A stretch of 64,000 nucleotides of DNA from Ferruginibacter sp. (GCF_028288465.1 NZ_JAQBNR010000001.1:248001-312000); one strand, 5' to 3'; positions 8,770 to 17,702 are shown, numbered from the stretch's first letter. Made by a program: numbers and translations. Notes: generated from the sequence alone by a model not told the origin.

Positions 8770-10095
8770 ATGAAGAAAATTTTTCCCGTTATTACTGTTT
8801 TAATATTTCTATCACTGTTGGGAATTATTTTCTTTCAGATACTTTGGATAAAAGGCTCGCTGCTTTCAGGCGAACAGAAGTTCAGGGATCACGTTGCAAT
8901 GGCCACTTACCAGGCATCGGTAGACCTGATGTCGGAAAAAGGGAATTTAATACCACTCACCAAAAAGGGAGGCTTCATTTTTCCAAGTGAAGGATTGCAA
9001 AGAGATATCTTCAGACCGACTATTTCACAACGGTATTCTAAAGATGAAATAAGGCAGATTATCCGGAAGGCTTTTGAAAAACAAAACCTGGAAAATATTC
9101 CTTTTGAATTTGCTATTGGTTCAACTACGCTTGTTGTGGAAGAAATGCAATCAGACAACTTTGTGAAAGTGTACAACGATTCTGCAAACAATAAGCCTGT
9201 AGTGGTGCCGTTGGAACCATCTCCGGGCAGCTTGTCAGAAGGGCTGTCGGCTGATGAAGTATTGATTCTGATTGTGCCACATGTAAAAAGTTTTGTCTGG
9301 CAATCCATGACTTGGTTTATCGTTGGCGCAATTGTTTTCACCATCATTATTATCTGTGCCTTTTTTATCACAGTAAGGGCGCTCATCAAACAGAAAAAAC
9401 TGAGTGAAATCAAATCTGATTTCATCAACAATATGACGCATGAGTTTAAGACGCCGCTTGCTACTATTTCACTTGCTGTAGATGCGTTGAAAAATGAGAA
9501 GGTGATCAATGACAGGGAAAAAATGAACTATTTTACCGGTATCATAAAAGAAGAAAATAAGCGCATGAATAAACAGGTAGAAACCATACTGCAGGCAGCT
9601 TTGCTGGATAAGCAGGAGGTTCAGTTAAACCTGAAAAAATTGCATGCACACGAATTAATAAACAGCGCCTTAAACAATATCAATTTACAGGTAGAAGAAA
9701 AACACGGGCGTCTTAATGTACATTTTGGAGCCGCCAATGATTTGCTGATGGCAGACGATGTACACTTCACCAACCTGGTAAGCAACCTGCTTGATAATGC
9801 CGTAAAATACTCCGGCGATAACCTGCTGATAAAAATCAGTACGCAAAATACCGGCAATACATTTAAGATAAAAATAGAAGATAATGGTATTGGCATGAAC
9901 AAAGAAACCCTCAGCAGGATCTTCGAAAAATTTTACCGGGCACATACTGGAAACCTGCACAACGTAAAAGGTTTTGGCCTCGGTTTAAGTTATGTAAAAA
10001 CAATGGTAGAAGCGCACAAGGGTACTGTCAAGGCAGAAAGTGTGGTGGGCAAGGGAACCAGTTTTTTGCTGAGCTTTCCGTTAATAAGGGCTTAG
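8770..10095 (+). CDS. Membrane sensor histidine kinase
   Basis: Class I sensor kinase, 441 residues. Two transmembrane helices (about 5-28 and 180-203) enclose a periplasmic sensor of about 150 residues that I cannot assign to a known family. The HisKA domain carries the phospho-acceptor His224 in NNMTHEFKTPL. The HATPase domain has the N-box NLLDNAVKYS (339-348), G1 DNGIGM (371-376), F-box IFEKFYR (384-390) and G2 GFGLGLS (401-407). All catalytic boxes are intact. No response regulator gene is adjacent: the YqgE gene is divergent on one side, and 567 bp of non-coding DNA before mraZ lies on the other. The partner must be encoded elsewhere, and the signal is unknown. Confidence 0.92.
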   Translation: MKKIFPVITVLIFLSLLGIIFFQILWIKGSLLSGEQKFRDHVAMATYQASVDLMSEKGNLIPLTKKGGFIFPSEGLQRDIFRPTISQRYSKDEIRQIIRKAFEKQNLENIPFEFAIGSTTLVVEEMQSDNFVKVYNDSANNKPVVVPLEPSPGSLSEGLSADEVLILIVPHVKSFVWQSMTWFIVGAIVFTIIIICAFFITVRALIKQKKLSEIKSDFINNMTHEFKTPLATISLAVDALKNEKVINDREKMNYFTGIIKEENKRMNKQVETILQAALLDKQEVQLNLKKLHAHELINSALNNINLQVEEKHGRLNVHFGAANDLLMADDVHFTNLVSNLLDNAVKYSGDNLLIKISTQNTGNTFKIKIEDNGIGMNKETLSRIFEKFYRAHTGNLHNVKGFGLGLSYVKTMVEAHKGTVKAESVVGKGTSFLLSFPLIRA

Positions 10096-10206
10096 ACAAT
10101 ACCAGTTAATTTAATATTCACGCACACCTGTTCTTTACTATTCATCCACGAATTAGCCGGTGAACCCCTTCCCGGATAAAATACAATTTGCTTCACCTGA
10201 TTTTAC

Positions 10207-10236
10207 TGCCGGCACACTGATTCACCGGCATGTTTT
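10207..10236 (+). terminator. Possible terminator of the histidine kinase gene
   Basis: A stem TGCCGG (10207-10212) / CCGGCA (10225-10230) with a 12-nt loop is followed by TGTTTT. It is 111 nt after the stop codon. The stem is short and the call tentative. Confidence 0.35.
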
Positions 10237-10474
10237 ACTCGCATAGTTTGTTTGTTTTTTATCCTATGATTTTGGATTGACTTTCTCAATTCCGACAACA
10301 AAAAATCCGGCTTACTTACTTCTAAATATGATCGGCCAATTAAAATAGTCTGAAAAATTAAAGGCCTTGCTTCCTTGTTTATATGATCGGTTTTGTTATT
10401 TAAAGTGATGCATCCGCCGGATATTTTAGTATGCCATTTCCAGTAAAACTTGCTGAAATTACATTCGTCCTGAG

Positions 10475-10504
10475 TAATCCACATAAAACGCACAGTAATC
10501 CACA
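10475..10504 (+). promoter_or_regulatory. Two DnaA-box-like 9-mers, 21 bp apart
   Basis: TAATCCACA occurs at 10475-10483 and 10496-10504, each differing from the DnaA box TTATCCACA at one position. Their start-to-start distance is 21 bp, two helical turns, so both face the same side of the DNA. DnaA binding is inferred from the sequence only. Confidence 0.45.
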
Positions 10505-10567
10505 GGGTTGTTAACATAAGTAAACTGCTTTTTCGGCTGATACTTATACTGGTGTTAATTCTTCAGC

Positions 10568-10576
10568 TGTGGATAA
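10568..10576 (-). promoter_or_regulatory. Perfect consensus DnaA box upstream of the mraZ promoter
   Basis: TGTGGATAA on the plus strand is TTATCCACA on the minus strand, a 9/9 match to the DnaA box. It lies 17 bp upstream of the -33 element of the mraZ promoter, a position suited to activation. Together with the two near-perfect boxes it forms a three-box cluster within 102 bp. Confidence 0.5.
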
Positions 10577-10592
10577 AAATCTTTTTCCCTTA

Positions 10593-10625
10593 TTTGGTAA
10601 GAAGGTGGGAAAAAGTGTTATTTTG
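10593..10625 (+). promoter_or_regulatory. dcw cluster promoter (Bacteroidota type)
   Basis: TTTG at 10593-10596, a spacer of 21 nt, then TTATTTTG at 10618-10625 (7 of 8 against TnnnTTTG with the A of TAnnTTTG lost). This matches TTTG-N19-21-TAnnTTTG. The start of transcription would be near 10631, giving a leader of about 30 nt before mraZ. Confidence 0.6.
10602..10619 (+). promoter_or_regulatory. mraZ-box-like direct repeats (candidate MraZ operator)
   Basis: AAGGTGGG (10602-10609) and AAAGTGTT (10612-10619) are direct repeats with a 10-bp period. They sit in the spacer between the -33 and -7 elements. MraZ boxes described in other bacteria have the form AAAGTG[GT] or TGGGN repeated every helical turn. 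The arrangement fits autorepression by MraZ; binding is inferred. Confidence 0.5.
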
Positions 10626-10662
10626 TGTGAATATTTATTCATTAAGTGTAATTCAGCTGTAA

Positions 10663-11121
10663 ATGACAGGTTTTCTTGGCGAATACGAGGTTACAATCGA
10701 CCCCAAGGGACGGTTTCTTGTACCTGCTGCTTTAAAAAAGCAGTTGGTGGAAGAAGGCGCACACCAGTTTGTTATCAACAGGGGATTGGACAGCTGCCTG
10801 AGTTTATATCCCATGGACAGCTGGGATATTTTGTATGCCAAAGTAAGTAAGCTGAATGATTTCGACATAAAGGCGAGTGCTTTTAAAAGACGTTTTTTAA
10901 ACGGTGCTTCAAAGGTAGAACTTGATACGGCAGGAAGATTACTACTACCCAAAAATTTGATGGAGTATGCAAGTTTGGTGAAAGACGCCGTGCTGATATT
11001 TATTGGTGATAAAATTGAAATCTGGGATAAAATTAAATACAAAGAGTTCTTTGAATCTTTTTCACAGGATGAGTTCAAAAAAATGGCGGATGAAGTAATG
11101 GGGTCAAAATCCGAAAGCTAA
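10663..11121 (+). CDS. mraZ: Transcriptional regulator MraZ
   Basis: DNA-binding regulator at the head of the dcw cluster, 152 residues. It has two tandem SpoVT/AbrB-like halves, each with the DxxGR motif: IDPKGRFLVP (about 11-20) and LDTAGRLLLP (about 86-95). In Escherichia coli, MraZ forms ring-shaped oligomers and represses its own operon through short repeats upstream; candidate repeats are present here at 10602-10619. Start ATG 10663 is the only sensible one, since the family begins MxxFxGxYxxxxDxKGR. It is 22 bp upstream of the rsmH start at 11144 and is probably co-transcribed with it. Confidence 0.97.
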   Translation: MTGFLGEYEVTIDPKGRFLVPAALKKQLVEEGAHQFVINRGLDSCLSLYPMDSWDILYAKVSKLNDFDIKASAFKRRFLNGASKVELDTAGRLLLPKNLMEYASLVKDAVLIFIGDKIEIWDKIKYKEFFESFSQDEFKKMADEVMGSKSES

Positions 11122-11143
11122 AAAAGCAGATCAATTGAAAGGT

Positions 11144-12100
11144 ATGGAAGAGGAAAATCAACAGCTGCCAAACAATCAAAGAGACGCAGAAGCTGGTTAC
11201 CACGTGCCGGTTTTGCTGAACGAATCAATCGATGCCTTGTCAATACAGCCTGACGGTGTGTATGTGGATTGCACCTTTGGCGGTGGCGGTCACAGTCGTG
11301 CCATTTTACAACGCCTGGGCCAAAAGGGAAAACTGGTTGCGTTTGACCAGGATGATGATGCCAGGAAAAATTTGCCGGATGATGAACGGGTAATTTTTAT
11401 ACCTCAAAATTTTCGTCACCTGCAACGTTTTTTACGCCTGCATAAGATAACAAAGGTAGATGGTATTCTGGCTGACCTTGGTGTATCGAGCCACCAGTTT
11501 GATGAAGCCGGAAGAGGTTTTTCCACGCGGTTTGATGCCGGCCTCGATATGAGGATGGACCAGCGGCAAACCATTACAGCTGCTGCCATTTTAAAAACTT
11601 TTACCGAATTGCAATTGCATAAAATGCTTGAACAATACGGGGAAGTAACCAATGCAAAAACGCTTGCCAAAACAATCGTTCAGCAAAGGGCTTTAACATC
11701 CATTAAAACAATCAATGAATTTAAACAGGCCGTACAATCTGTTGTGAAAGGGAACCCTCAAAAATATTTTGCCCAGGTATTTCAGGCGCTGCGTATTGAA
11801 GTGAACGATGAGTTGGGAGCTTTAAAAGAATTGCTGCAGCAAATTCCCGCATTATTAAAGCCCGGTGGCCGGGCGGCTATCATTACTTTTCACTCTTTGG
11901 AAGACCGGTTGGTAAAGAACTTTTTTAAAGCTGGCAGTTTTACAGACACCGGGGCGGATGATATTTATGGCGGCAGACCGGAAAGCCCGTTGCTGGTAAT
12001 TACCAAAAAACCGATTCTGCCGGGCACTGCAGAAACAAAACAAAATAAAAGATCAAGAAGCGCCAAACTTAGAGTGGCAGAAAGAAAATCAGACGTATGA
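11144..12100 (+). CDS. rsmH: 16S rRNA (cytosine-1402-N4)-methyltransferase RsmH
   Basis: SAM-dependent methyltransferase (formerly MraW) that methylates N4 of C1402 in 16S rRNA, 318 residues. The SAM-binding motif I is VDCTFGGGGHSR near residue 40. LGVSSHQFDEAGRGFS, RIEVNDELGAL and the C-terminal ITFHSLEDRLVKNFF are family hallmarks. I start it at ATG 11144 (MEEENQQL); the frame extends to a TTG at 11135, which is less likely. The N-terminal tail of about 18 residues before YHVPVLLNE is longer than usual. It is second in the dcw operon, as in most bacteria. Confidence 0.97.
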   Translation: MEEENQQLPNNQRDAEAGYHVPVLLNESIDALSIQPDGVYVDCTFGGGGHSRAILQRLGQKGKLVAFDQDDDARKNLPDDERVIFIPQNFRHLQRFLRLHKITKVDGILADLGVSSHQFDEAGRGFSTRFDAGLDMRMDQRQTITAAAILKTFTELQLHKMLEQYGEVTNAKTLAKTIVQQRALTSIKTINEFKQAVQSVVKGNPQKYFAQVFQALRIEVNDELGALKELLQQIPALLKPGGRAAIITFHSLEDRLVKNFFKAGSFTDTGADDIYGGRPESPLLVITKKPILPGTAETKQNKRSRSAKLRVAERKSDV

Positions 12101-12159
12101 TGTCAGGTGCAATTAATCGCTGAACTAAGGCAAAGATTTGACAAAACAATTAATTAAAA

Positions 12160-12507
12160 GTGCAAGAAAATATAAAAACACCAGGCAAAGCACCAGGACG
12201 TAAAGCAGACTGGAGGCGGTTTTTAAACCATCAGTGGGTAGTCGAGAATATTCCCTTCTTTTTATTTTTAGCGGTGCTGGCCGTATTGTATATCTACAAC
12301 GGTCATTATGAAGATAAAATAACAAGGAAGATTGGCGCAACGGAAAAGCACATTAAGGAACTGGAATACGAATACAAGACCATCAAAAGCGAAGTGATTT
12401 TTAGAAGTAAGGCAAGTGAACTGGCCAAAGCGGTAGAGCCATTGGGATTGAGAGAACTTACCACCGCACCCGTTTTGCTGGATAGTATCGCTGCGGCAAA
12501 ACGGTAG
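12160..12507 (+). CDS. ftsL: FtsL-like cell division protein (GTG start)
   Basis: Bitopic membrane protein of 115 residues, in the position of FtsL between rsmH and ftsI. It has a basic cytoplasmic N-terminus (1-29), one transmembrane helix (about 30-47, IPFFLFLAVLAVLYIYNG), then a heptad-like charged stretch (about 52-85) fitting the periplasmic coiled coil of the FtsQLB complex. Bacteroidota FtsL is poorly conserved, so the call rests on position, topology and size. No ATG is available: the frame opens after a TAA at 12151-12153, leaving GTG 12160 as the best start. FtsB has no obvious gene in this window. Confidence 0.85.
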   Translation: MQENIKTPGKAPGRKADWRRFLNHQWVVENIPFFLFLAVLAVLYIYNGHYEDKITRKIGATEKHIKELEYEYKTIKSEVIFRSKASELAKAVEPLGLRELTTAPVLLDSIAAAKR

Positions 12508-12619
12508 CCTCCGGTAAATCTCAGGGGCATAATAAAAATGAAAAATATTTAATCAGCATATAAAGCCGTTGGGGTCTTTCTTTAAAACGAAGAAATAAGC
12601 GGCCAGGACGATCAGTATT

Positions 12620-14776
12620 TTGGATATAAAAAAAGACATATTATGGAGGGTGTACCTCAGTTTTATTGTGATGATAGTACTGGGTGCAATTGTGATAGGC
12701 AGGGCATTTTATATTCAAACCGTTGAAGGTAAATTCTGGAGCAGGATGGGTGACAGTCTGCATTTAAAATATATGCCGCTGGAAGCAGAAAGAGGTACTA
12801 TTTACAGTGAAGATGGGAATATGCTGAGTACATCCATCCCGATTTTTGACGTGTATGTTGATTTTGGAGCAGATGGTTTAAGAGAAAAAGGGGGCAAACG
12901 GTTTAAAGAAAATGTGGACTCGCTGAGTATTTACCTGGCACGGCTGTTTAAGGATAAAACAAGTGCCGCTTATAAAAAAGAAATGCAGCTGGCCTATAAA
13001 AATGAGGACCGCTATTATACATTGAAAAAAAAGATATCATTTGTAGAATACGCACAGTTACGTGAGTTTCCATTGGTAAAACAGGGGAGGAATAAAAGCG
13101 GGTTCATTATTGATCCGAGAGATAAGCGCATCAATCCGTATGTGTTGCTGGCTAACAGAACAATTGGTTTATCAAGAGACAATGCTACCAAAAATGTGGG
13201 TATAGAACAGAGCTATGACAGTGTGCTGAGAGGTACCAGTGGGCAACGTTTGATGCGATATATTGCCGGCGCCTACATGCCGGTGGAAGGTGCAGAACTG
13301 GAACCGGAAAATGGTAAAGATGTTATCACTACGCTGGATACTTACATGCAGGATGTAGCAGAGAATGCATTGATGAAAATGCTGGTTGGCAATAATTCAT
13401 TGCACGGAACTGCGATTGTGATGGAAACAGCTACCGGTAAAATAAAAGCCATTGCCAATTTGGGCCAGTTGAAAAATGCAGATGGTACGGTGCAAAAAGA
13501 CCAGGCAGGCAACAGTATTTATGCCGAGGATTTAAATTATGGAATTGGTAAAGCTACCGAGCCGGGTTCCATCTTTAAACTCGCCACCCTGTTAAGTTTG
13601 CTGGAAGATAAATACGTAACCAAAAATTCGCTGATAGATTGTGAGGGAGGAGTAAAGCAGTTCTACGGTTTAAAGATTCACGACACACATCCCAACCATG
13701 TACTTACGGTGAAGGATGCTTTTGCAGCAAGCAGCAACGTTGCTTTTGCAAAAATGGCTGACCAGTATTACCACGCACAACCATCCAAATTTATAGAGCA
13801 TTTGCATCACCTGCGGTTGGATACCATTACAGGTATTGATATCACCGCGGCATCCGGGAGGCCGTTGATTAAAAAGCCGGCTAACCGCAGCTGGGCGAAT
13901 ACCACTATACCTTTCATGGCACATGGGTATGAAGAACTGGTAACACCGCTGCATATGCTGATGCTTTACAATGCGGTAGCCAACAACGGCAAAATGATGA
14001 AGCCTTACCTGGTAAATTCTGTTAGAGAATATGGCGCAGATATTAAAACGATACATCCGCAGGTAGTAGTGGAAAAAATTTGCAGCGATGAAACACTGGC
14101 CCAGCTAAAAGAATGTTTGCAGGCAGTAGTTGACAGCGTACACGGAACAGGACATAAAATTTTATTTGACAGTGCATACGCTATTGCAGGCAAAACAGGT
14201 ACTGCAGTTACAGCACTTAATAATAAAGGATATAACAAAGGAAATAAAATTTACCAGGCTTCCTTTATTGGTTATTTCCCTGCCAATCAGCCAAAGTATA
14301 CTGTTGCTGTGGTGATTCAAAACAGCAACGAATCAAAATTAGTGTACGGTGCAGATGTGTCGGGTACTGTGTTTAAAGAAATAAGTGATCGGATTTATGG
14401 CCGTTTTTTAGGCACTAAAAAATTCATCACCGCATCCGTTGATACAACAAAGTATAATTACTACGGGATGAAGAACGAATGGGGATCCATCTTTAATACA
14501 CTTAGCCTGCCTTACAAAGATTCCGCTGCCGGTGGTTACTGGCGGTCGACCAGTATGCAAAATAATACGGCTGTTTTAAAAACACCGGCCTATACAACAA
14601 CAGGTACTGCAATCATTCCGGCAGTAATTGGAATGGGATTAAAAGATGCTGTGTACCTGATGGAAAATAAAGGATTGAAGGTAATGGCTACCGGACGGGG
14701 AAGGGTTTTAAATCAATCATTACCACCCGGAGCTGCATTTAAAAAAGGAACAACTATAACACTGTTTTTAAATTGA
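12620..14776 (+). CDS. ftsI: Peptidoglycan transpeptidase FtsI (PBP with one PASTA domain; TTG start)
   Basis: Class B penicillin-binding protein, the septal transpeptidase that pairs with FtsW, 718 residues. There is one N-terminal membrane anchor (about 11-32) and a dimerisation domain (about 50-230). In the transpeptidase domain the active-site Ser317 lies in SIFK (317-320), with SSN at 371-373 and KTGTA at 525-529. A single C-terminal PASTA domain (about 662-718) is absent from E. coli FtsI but common in Bacteroidota. The upstream frame is closed by TAA at 12596-12598 and the first plausible start is TTG 12620 (MDIKKDILWRVY), so both ftsL and ftsI seem to use non-ATG starts. The stop overlaps the murE start by 1 bp. 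Confidence 0.95.
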   Translation: MDIKKDILWRVYLSFIVMIVLGAIVIGRAFYIQTVEGKFWSRMGDSLHLKYMPLEAERGTIYSEDGNMLSTSIPIFDVYVDFGADGLREKGGKRFKENVDSLSIYLARLFKDKTSAAYKKEMQLAYKNEDRYYTLKKKISFVEYAQLREFPLVKQGRNKSGFIIDPRDKRINPYVLLANRTIGLSRDNATKNVGIEQSYDSVLRGTSGQRLMRYIAGAYMPVEGAELEPENGKDVITTLDTYMQDVAENALMKMLVGNNSLHGTAIVMETATGKIKAIANLGQLKNADGTVQKDQAGNSIYAEDLNYGIGKATEPGSIFKLATLLSLLEDKYVTKNSLIDCEGGVKQFYGLKIHDTHPNHVLTVKDAFAASSNVAFAKMADQYYHAQPSKFIEHLHHLRLDTITGIDITAASGRPLIKKPANRSWANTTIPFMAHGYEELVTPLHMLMLYNAVANNGKMMKPYLVNSVREYGADIKTIHPQVVVEKICSDETLAQLKECLQAVVDSVHGTGHKILFDSAYAIAGKTGTAVTALNNKGYNKGNKIYQASFIGYFPANQPKYTVAVVIQNSNESKLVYGADVSGTVFKEISDRIYGRFLGTKKFITASVDTTKYNYYGMKNEWGSIFNTLSLPYKDSAAGGYWRSTSMQNNTAVLKTPAYTTTGTAIIPAVIGMGLKDAVYLMENKGLKVMATGRGRVLNQSLPPGAAFKKGTTITLFLN

Positions 14777-16236
14777 TGCTGAAAGATATTTTATATAAAG
14801 TAAGCCTGCGGACTGTAAAGGGTGATACCAATACAGCAATAAAAGATCTGCAGATTGACTCACGCAAAGTGAGCCAGGGCTCTTGCTTTATAGCCATTCG
14901 GGGCACCATTTCAGATGGGCATCAGTTTATAAATACAGCGGTTGAAAATGGTGCGGCTGCAATAGTTTGTGAAGCATTGCCTGCCAGTTTGAAAGATGGT
15001 GTTACGTATGTGGAAGTAGAGACCAGTGCAGTAGCCGCTGGCTTTATGAGTCATAATTTTTATGATGAACCTTCCTTGAAATTAAAGCTGGTGGGGGTTA
15101 CAGGCACCAATGGCAAAACAACCATCGCTACTTTACTATGGAAGCTCTTCACAGCATTGGGCTATAAATGTGGTTTGATAAGTACTATACAAAACCAGGT
15201 TGGAAATGAAGTGATTTCATCTACCCATACCACACCGGACGTCATCAGTGTAAACGCGTTATTGAAAAAGATGGTGGATGCGGGCTGCACAAAGGTATTT
15301 ATGGAATGCAGTAGTCATGCTATCCACCAGCACAGAATTACAGGATTACAATTCAGTGGGGCGCTGTTTAGCAATATTACCCACGATCACCTGGATTATC
15401 ATAAAACATTTGATGAATACATCCGTGTAAAAAAATCCTGGTTCGATGCTTTGCCGGCTACGGCCTTTGCCATCAGCAATGCAGATGATAAAAGGGGTGC
15501 GGTGATGTTGCAGAATACTGCGGCAAAAAAATATTTCTACAGCCTTAAAACTATGGCTGATTTTAAAGGGAAGATTTTAGAGAACAGCCTCGTTGGTTTG
15601 CATATGCTCGTGAACGACAGCGAAGTTTATTTCAGGTTAATCGGCGAGTTTAATGCCTATAATTTGCTGGCTGTATATGGTGCAGCTATTTGTTTGGGTG
15701 AAGAAAAGGGCAACGTATTGCAGGTGTTGAGCAGCCTGGATGGAGCAGAAGGAAGATTTGACTATATGGTAAGTGCAAATGACCGGATTATCGGCATTGT
15801 TGATTATGCGCATACACCAGATGCGTTGCTGAATGTATTGGCCACCATCAAAAAATTAAGGCAGGGCAACGAGCACATTATTACTGTAATAGGTTGCGGT
15901 GGCGACAGGGATAAAACAAAGCGGCCTATCATGGCAGCAGCTGCATGTGAACACAGCGACCGCGTAATTTTTACAGCTGACAATCCGCGTAGCGAAGATC
16001 CGCTGGAAATTTTAAAAGAGATGGAAACAGGTGTAAATGTAGTGGCTAGAAAAAAATACATCACCATCGCCGACAGAAGAGAAGCCATCAAAACTGCAGT
16101 GAGCCTGGCTGTTAAAGAGGACATTATTTTGGTAGCCGGCAAAGGCCATGAAAAATACCAGGAGATACAAGGAGTGAAGTACGATTTTGATGACAAGAAA
16201 ATATTAAATGAAATGTTTGAGTTGCTGGACAAGTAA
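14776..16236 (+). CDS. murE: UDP-MurNAc-L-Ala-D-Glu--2,6-diaminopimelate ligase MurE
   Basis: Cytoplasmic Mur ligase that adds the third stem residue, 486 residues. The P-loop is GTNGKTT at 110-116, and the carbamylated-Lys region and central domain follow. The DNPRSEDP motif near residue 400 is the signature of meso-diaminopimelate rather than L-lysine specificity, so this organism should have A1gamma-type DAP peptidoglycan. The start is ATG 14776, 1 bp into the ftsI stop (TGATG); an in-frame TTG three bases earlier is less likely. MurF, normally next in the dcw cluster, is absent here; mraY follows after 46 bp. Confidence 0.97.
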   Translation: MLKDILYKVSLRTVKGDTNTAIKDLQIDSRKVSQGSCFIAIRGTISDGHQFINTAVENGAAAIVCEALPASLKDGVTYVEVETSAVAAGFMSHNFYDEPSLKLKLVGVTGTNGKTTIATLLWKLFTALGYKCGLISTIQNQVGNEVISSTHTTPDVISVNALLKKMVDAGCTKVFMECSSHAIHQHRITGLQFSGALFSNITHDHLDYHKTFDEYIRVKKSWFDALPATAFAISNADDKRGAVMLQNTAAKKYFYSLKTMADFKGKILENSLVGLHMLVNDSEVYFRLIGEFNAYNLLAVYGAAICLGEEKGNVLQVLSSLDGAEGRFDYMVSANDRIIGIVDYAHTPDALLNVLATIKKLRQGNEHIITVIGCGGDRDKTKRPIMAAAACEHSDRVIFTADNPRSEDPLEILKEMETGVNVVARKKYITIADRREAIKTAVSLAVKEDIILVAGKGHEKYQEIQGVKYDFDDKKILNEMFELLDK

Positions 16237-16282
16237 CTAATTAGCAAATTAAAAGGTAGCAAATTAATAAAGATAACAAAAC

Positions 16283-17599
16283 ATGCTGTATCACTTATTT
16301 CGCTGGCTAACACAAAATGGAATCAAATTCCCTGGCAGTGGCGTGTTTGAGTTTATCACCTTCAGGGTACTGTTGGCGGTTATTCTCAGCCTGGTGATAA
16401 CAACGGTATTTGGTAAACGGCTGATCAGGTTTTTACAAACCAGGCAGCTGGGTGAAAGCGTGCGTGATTTGGGCCTGGCTGGTGAACAGCAGAAAAAAGG
16501 CACCCCCACAATGGGTGGTATCATTATCATCCTGGCCATCGTAATACCAACCTTACTTCTTGCAAACCTGGATAAGGTATACATACGGTTGATGTTGCTT
16601 TGTACACTATGGCTGGGTACCATCGGCTTTATAGACGACTTATTAAAAATCAGAAGTAAACGCAGGGCACAGGCGCTGGGGGATACCTACAAAAAAAGTG
16701 ATGCTGATGGGCTGGCGGGCAGGTTCAAAATTTTCGGACAGGTGATGTTAGGTATCATCGTGGGAGCGACTTTATATTTTAACCAGAGCGTTGTGGTGCA
16801 AAGGGAAGTGTATAACCCGGATATTAATTTCGTAAAAGACTCGCTGTCTGGTTCAGGACAAAAATTGATGAGTGATTCTTTTAACATCGTGACCATTGAT
16901 GGTAAAGAGCACCTTTTTGTAAAAGTAAAATCACCCATTGCGACCATACCATTTGTAAAGACCCACGAATTTAATTACGCAAAATTGTTGCCTCAAAGCT
17001 GGAGAGAATATACTTACATATTGTATATCATCATCGTAATATTTATGGTAACTGCAGTAAGCAATGGCGCCAATATAACAGATGGACTGGATGGGCTGGC
17101 AACCGGAGTAAGTGCGGTGATTGGTATTGGCTTGGGCATATTTGCCTATGTAAGCGGTAACATAAAGCTGGCGGAATACCTGAATATAATGTACATCCCC
17201 AACTTGGGTGAATTGTCCATTTTTATTGCCGCTTTTGTGGGTGCCTGTATTGGATTTTTATGGTACAACAGTTACCCGGCACAGGTTTTTATGGGCGATA
17301 CCGGAAGCCTTGCCCTGGGTGGCATTATAGCAGCATTGGCCATCATTGTGCGTAAGGAATTACTGATACCATTTTTCTGTTTTATTTTTTTGGTAGAAAA
17401 TTTAAGCGTGGTAATACAAGTAAGCTGGTTTAAATATACCCGGAAAAAATATGGTGAAGGCCGGCGTGTTTTTTTAATGAGCCCGCTGCATCACCATTAT
17501 CAAAAGCTGGGATATCATGAAAGTAAAATAGCAGTTCGTTTTTGGATTGTAACAATACTTAGTGTGGTGGTGGCCATTGGAACATTGAAACTGAGATAA
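16283..17599 (+). CDS. mraY: Phospho-MurNAc-pentapeptide transferase MraY
   Basis: Polytopic inner-membrane enzyme that transfers phospho-MurNAc-pentapeptide to undecaprenyl phosphate to make lipid I. Catalytic aspartates are visible: Asp118-Asp119 in GFIDDLLK, the [10 protein letters not shown] motif at 264-273, and Asp339 in [11 protein letters not shown]. The C-terminal [13 protein letters not shown] is also diagnostic. At 438 residues it is about 70-80 longer than E. coli MraY. The extra length is mainly a segment at about 170-238 between transmembrane helices, polar and probably extramembranous. The gene is preceded by an 11-nt TAGCAAATTAA direct repeat (16242 and 16257) and followed by a 307-bp gap. 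Confidence 0.96.
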   Translation: MLYHLFRWLTQNGIKFPGSGVFEFITFRVLLAVILSLVITTVFGKRLIRFLQTRQLGESVRDLGLAGEQQKKGTPTMGGIIIILAIVIPTLLLANLDKVYIRLMLLCTLWLGTIGFIDDLLKIRSKRRAQALGDTYKKSDADGLAGRFKIFGQVMLGIIVGATLYFNQSVVVQREVYNPDINFVKDSLSGSGQKLMSDSFNIVTIDGKEHLFVKVKSPIATIPFVKTHEFNYAKLLPQSWREYTYILYIIIVIFMVTAVSNGANITDGLDGLATGVSAVIGIGLGIFAYVSGNIKLAEYLNIMYIPNLGELSIFIAAFVGACIGFLWYNSYPAQVFMGDTGSLALGGIIAALAIIVRKELLIPFFCFIFLVENLSVVIQVSWFKYTRKKYGEGRRVFLMSPLHHHYQKLGYHESKIAVRFWIVTILSVVVAIGTLKLR

Positions 17600-17702
17600 A
17601 TTTTTTTCTAGAAAAACCCGGAAACGAAAAGGAGTTAAATCCAATTCAAGTTTTTCATCCATTACATCCCGAATTATGAAAATTAACTGAAGCCTAACCC
17701 GC

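Larger units (their letters stand above)
10096..10662. other. 567-bp intergenic control region upstream of the dcw cluster
   Basis: This gap between the histidine kinase and mraZ holds no gene I can support. It contains a terminator-like hairpin (10207-10236), two TAATCCACA 9-mers 21 bp apart, one perfect DnaA box, a Bacteroidota promoter and mraZ-box-like repeats, each listed separately. A 104-codon minus-strand frame (10203-10517) has no recognisable domain and covers the first two boxes, so I do not call it. Confidence 0.7.

Noticed and set aside
8907..9509. 200-codon minus-strand frame inside the histidine kinase gene
   Set aside because: Antisense to intact kinase motifs. Ser/Thr-rich translation typical of a shadow frame.
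10203..10517. 104-codon minus-strand frame in the gap before mraZ
   Set aside because: No domain or export pattern, odd composition rich in Trp, Lys and Cys, and it overlaps two DnaA-like boxes. Better explained as non-coding.
11135..11143. TTG start for rsmH
   Set aside because: ATG three codons later is available and more likely. The same reasoning moved murE to 14776, the permease to 52948 and the YqgE gene to 8622.
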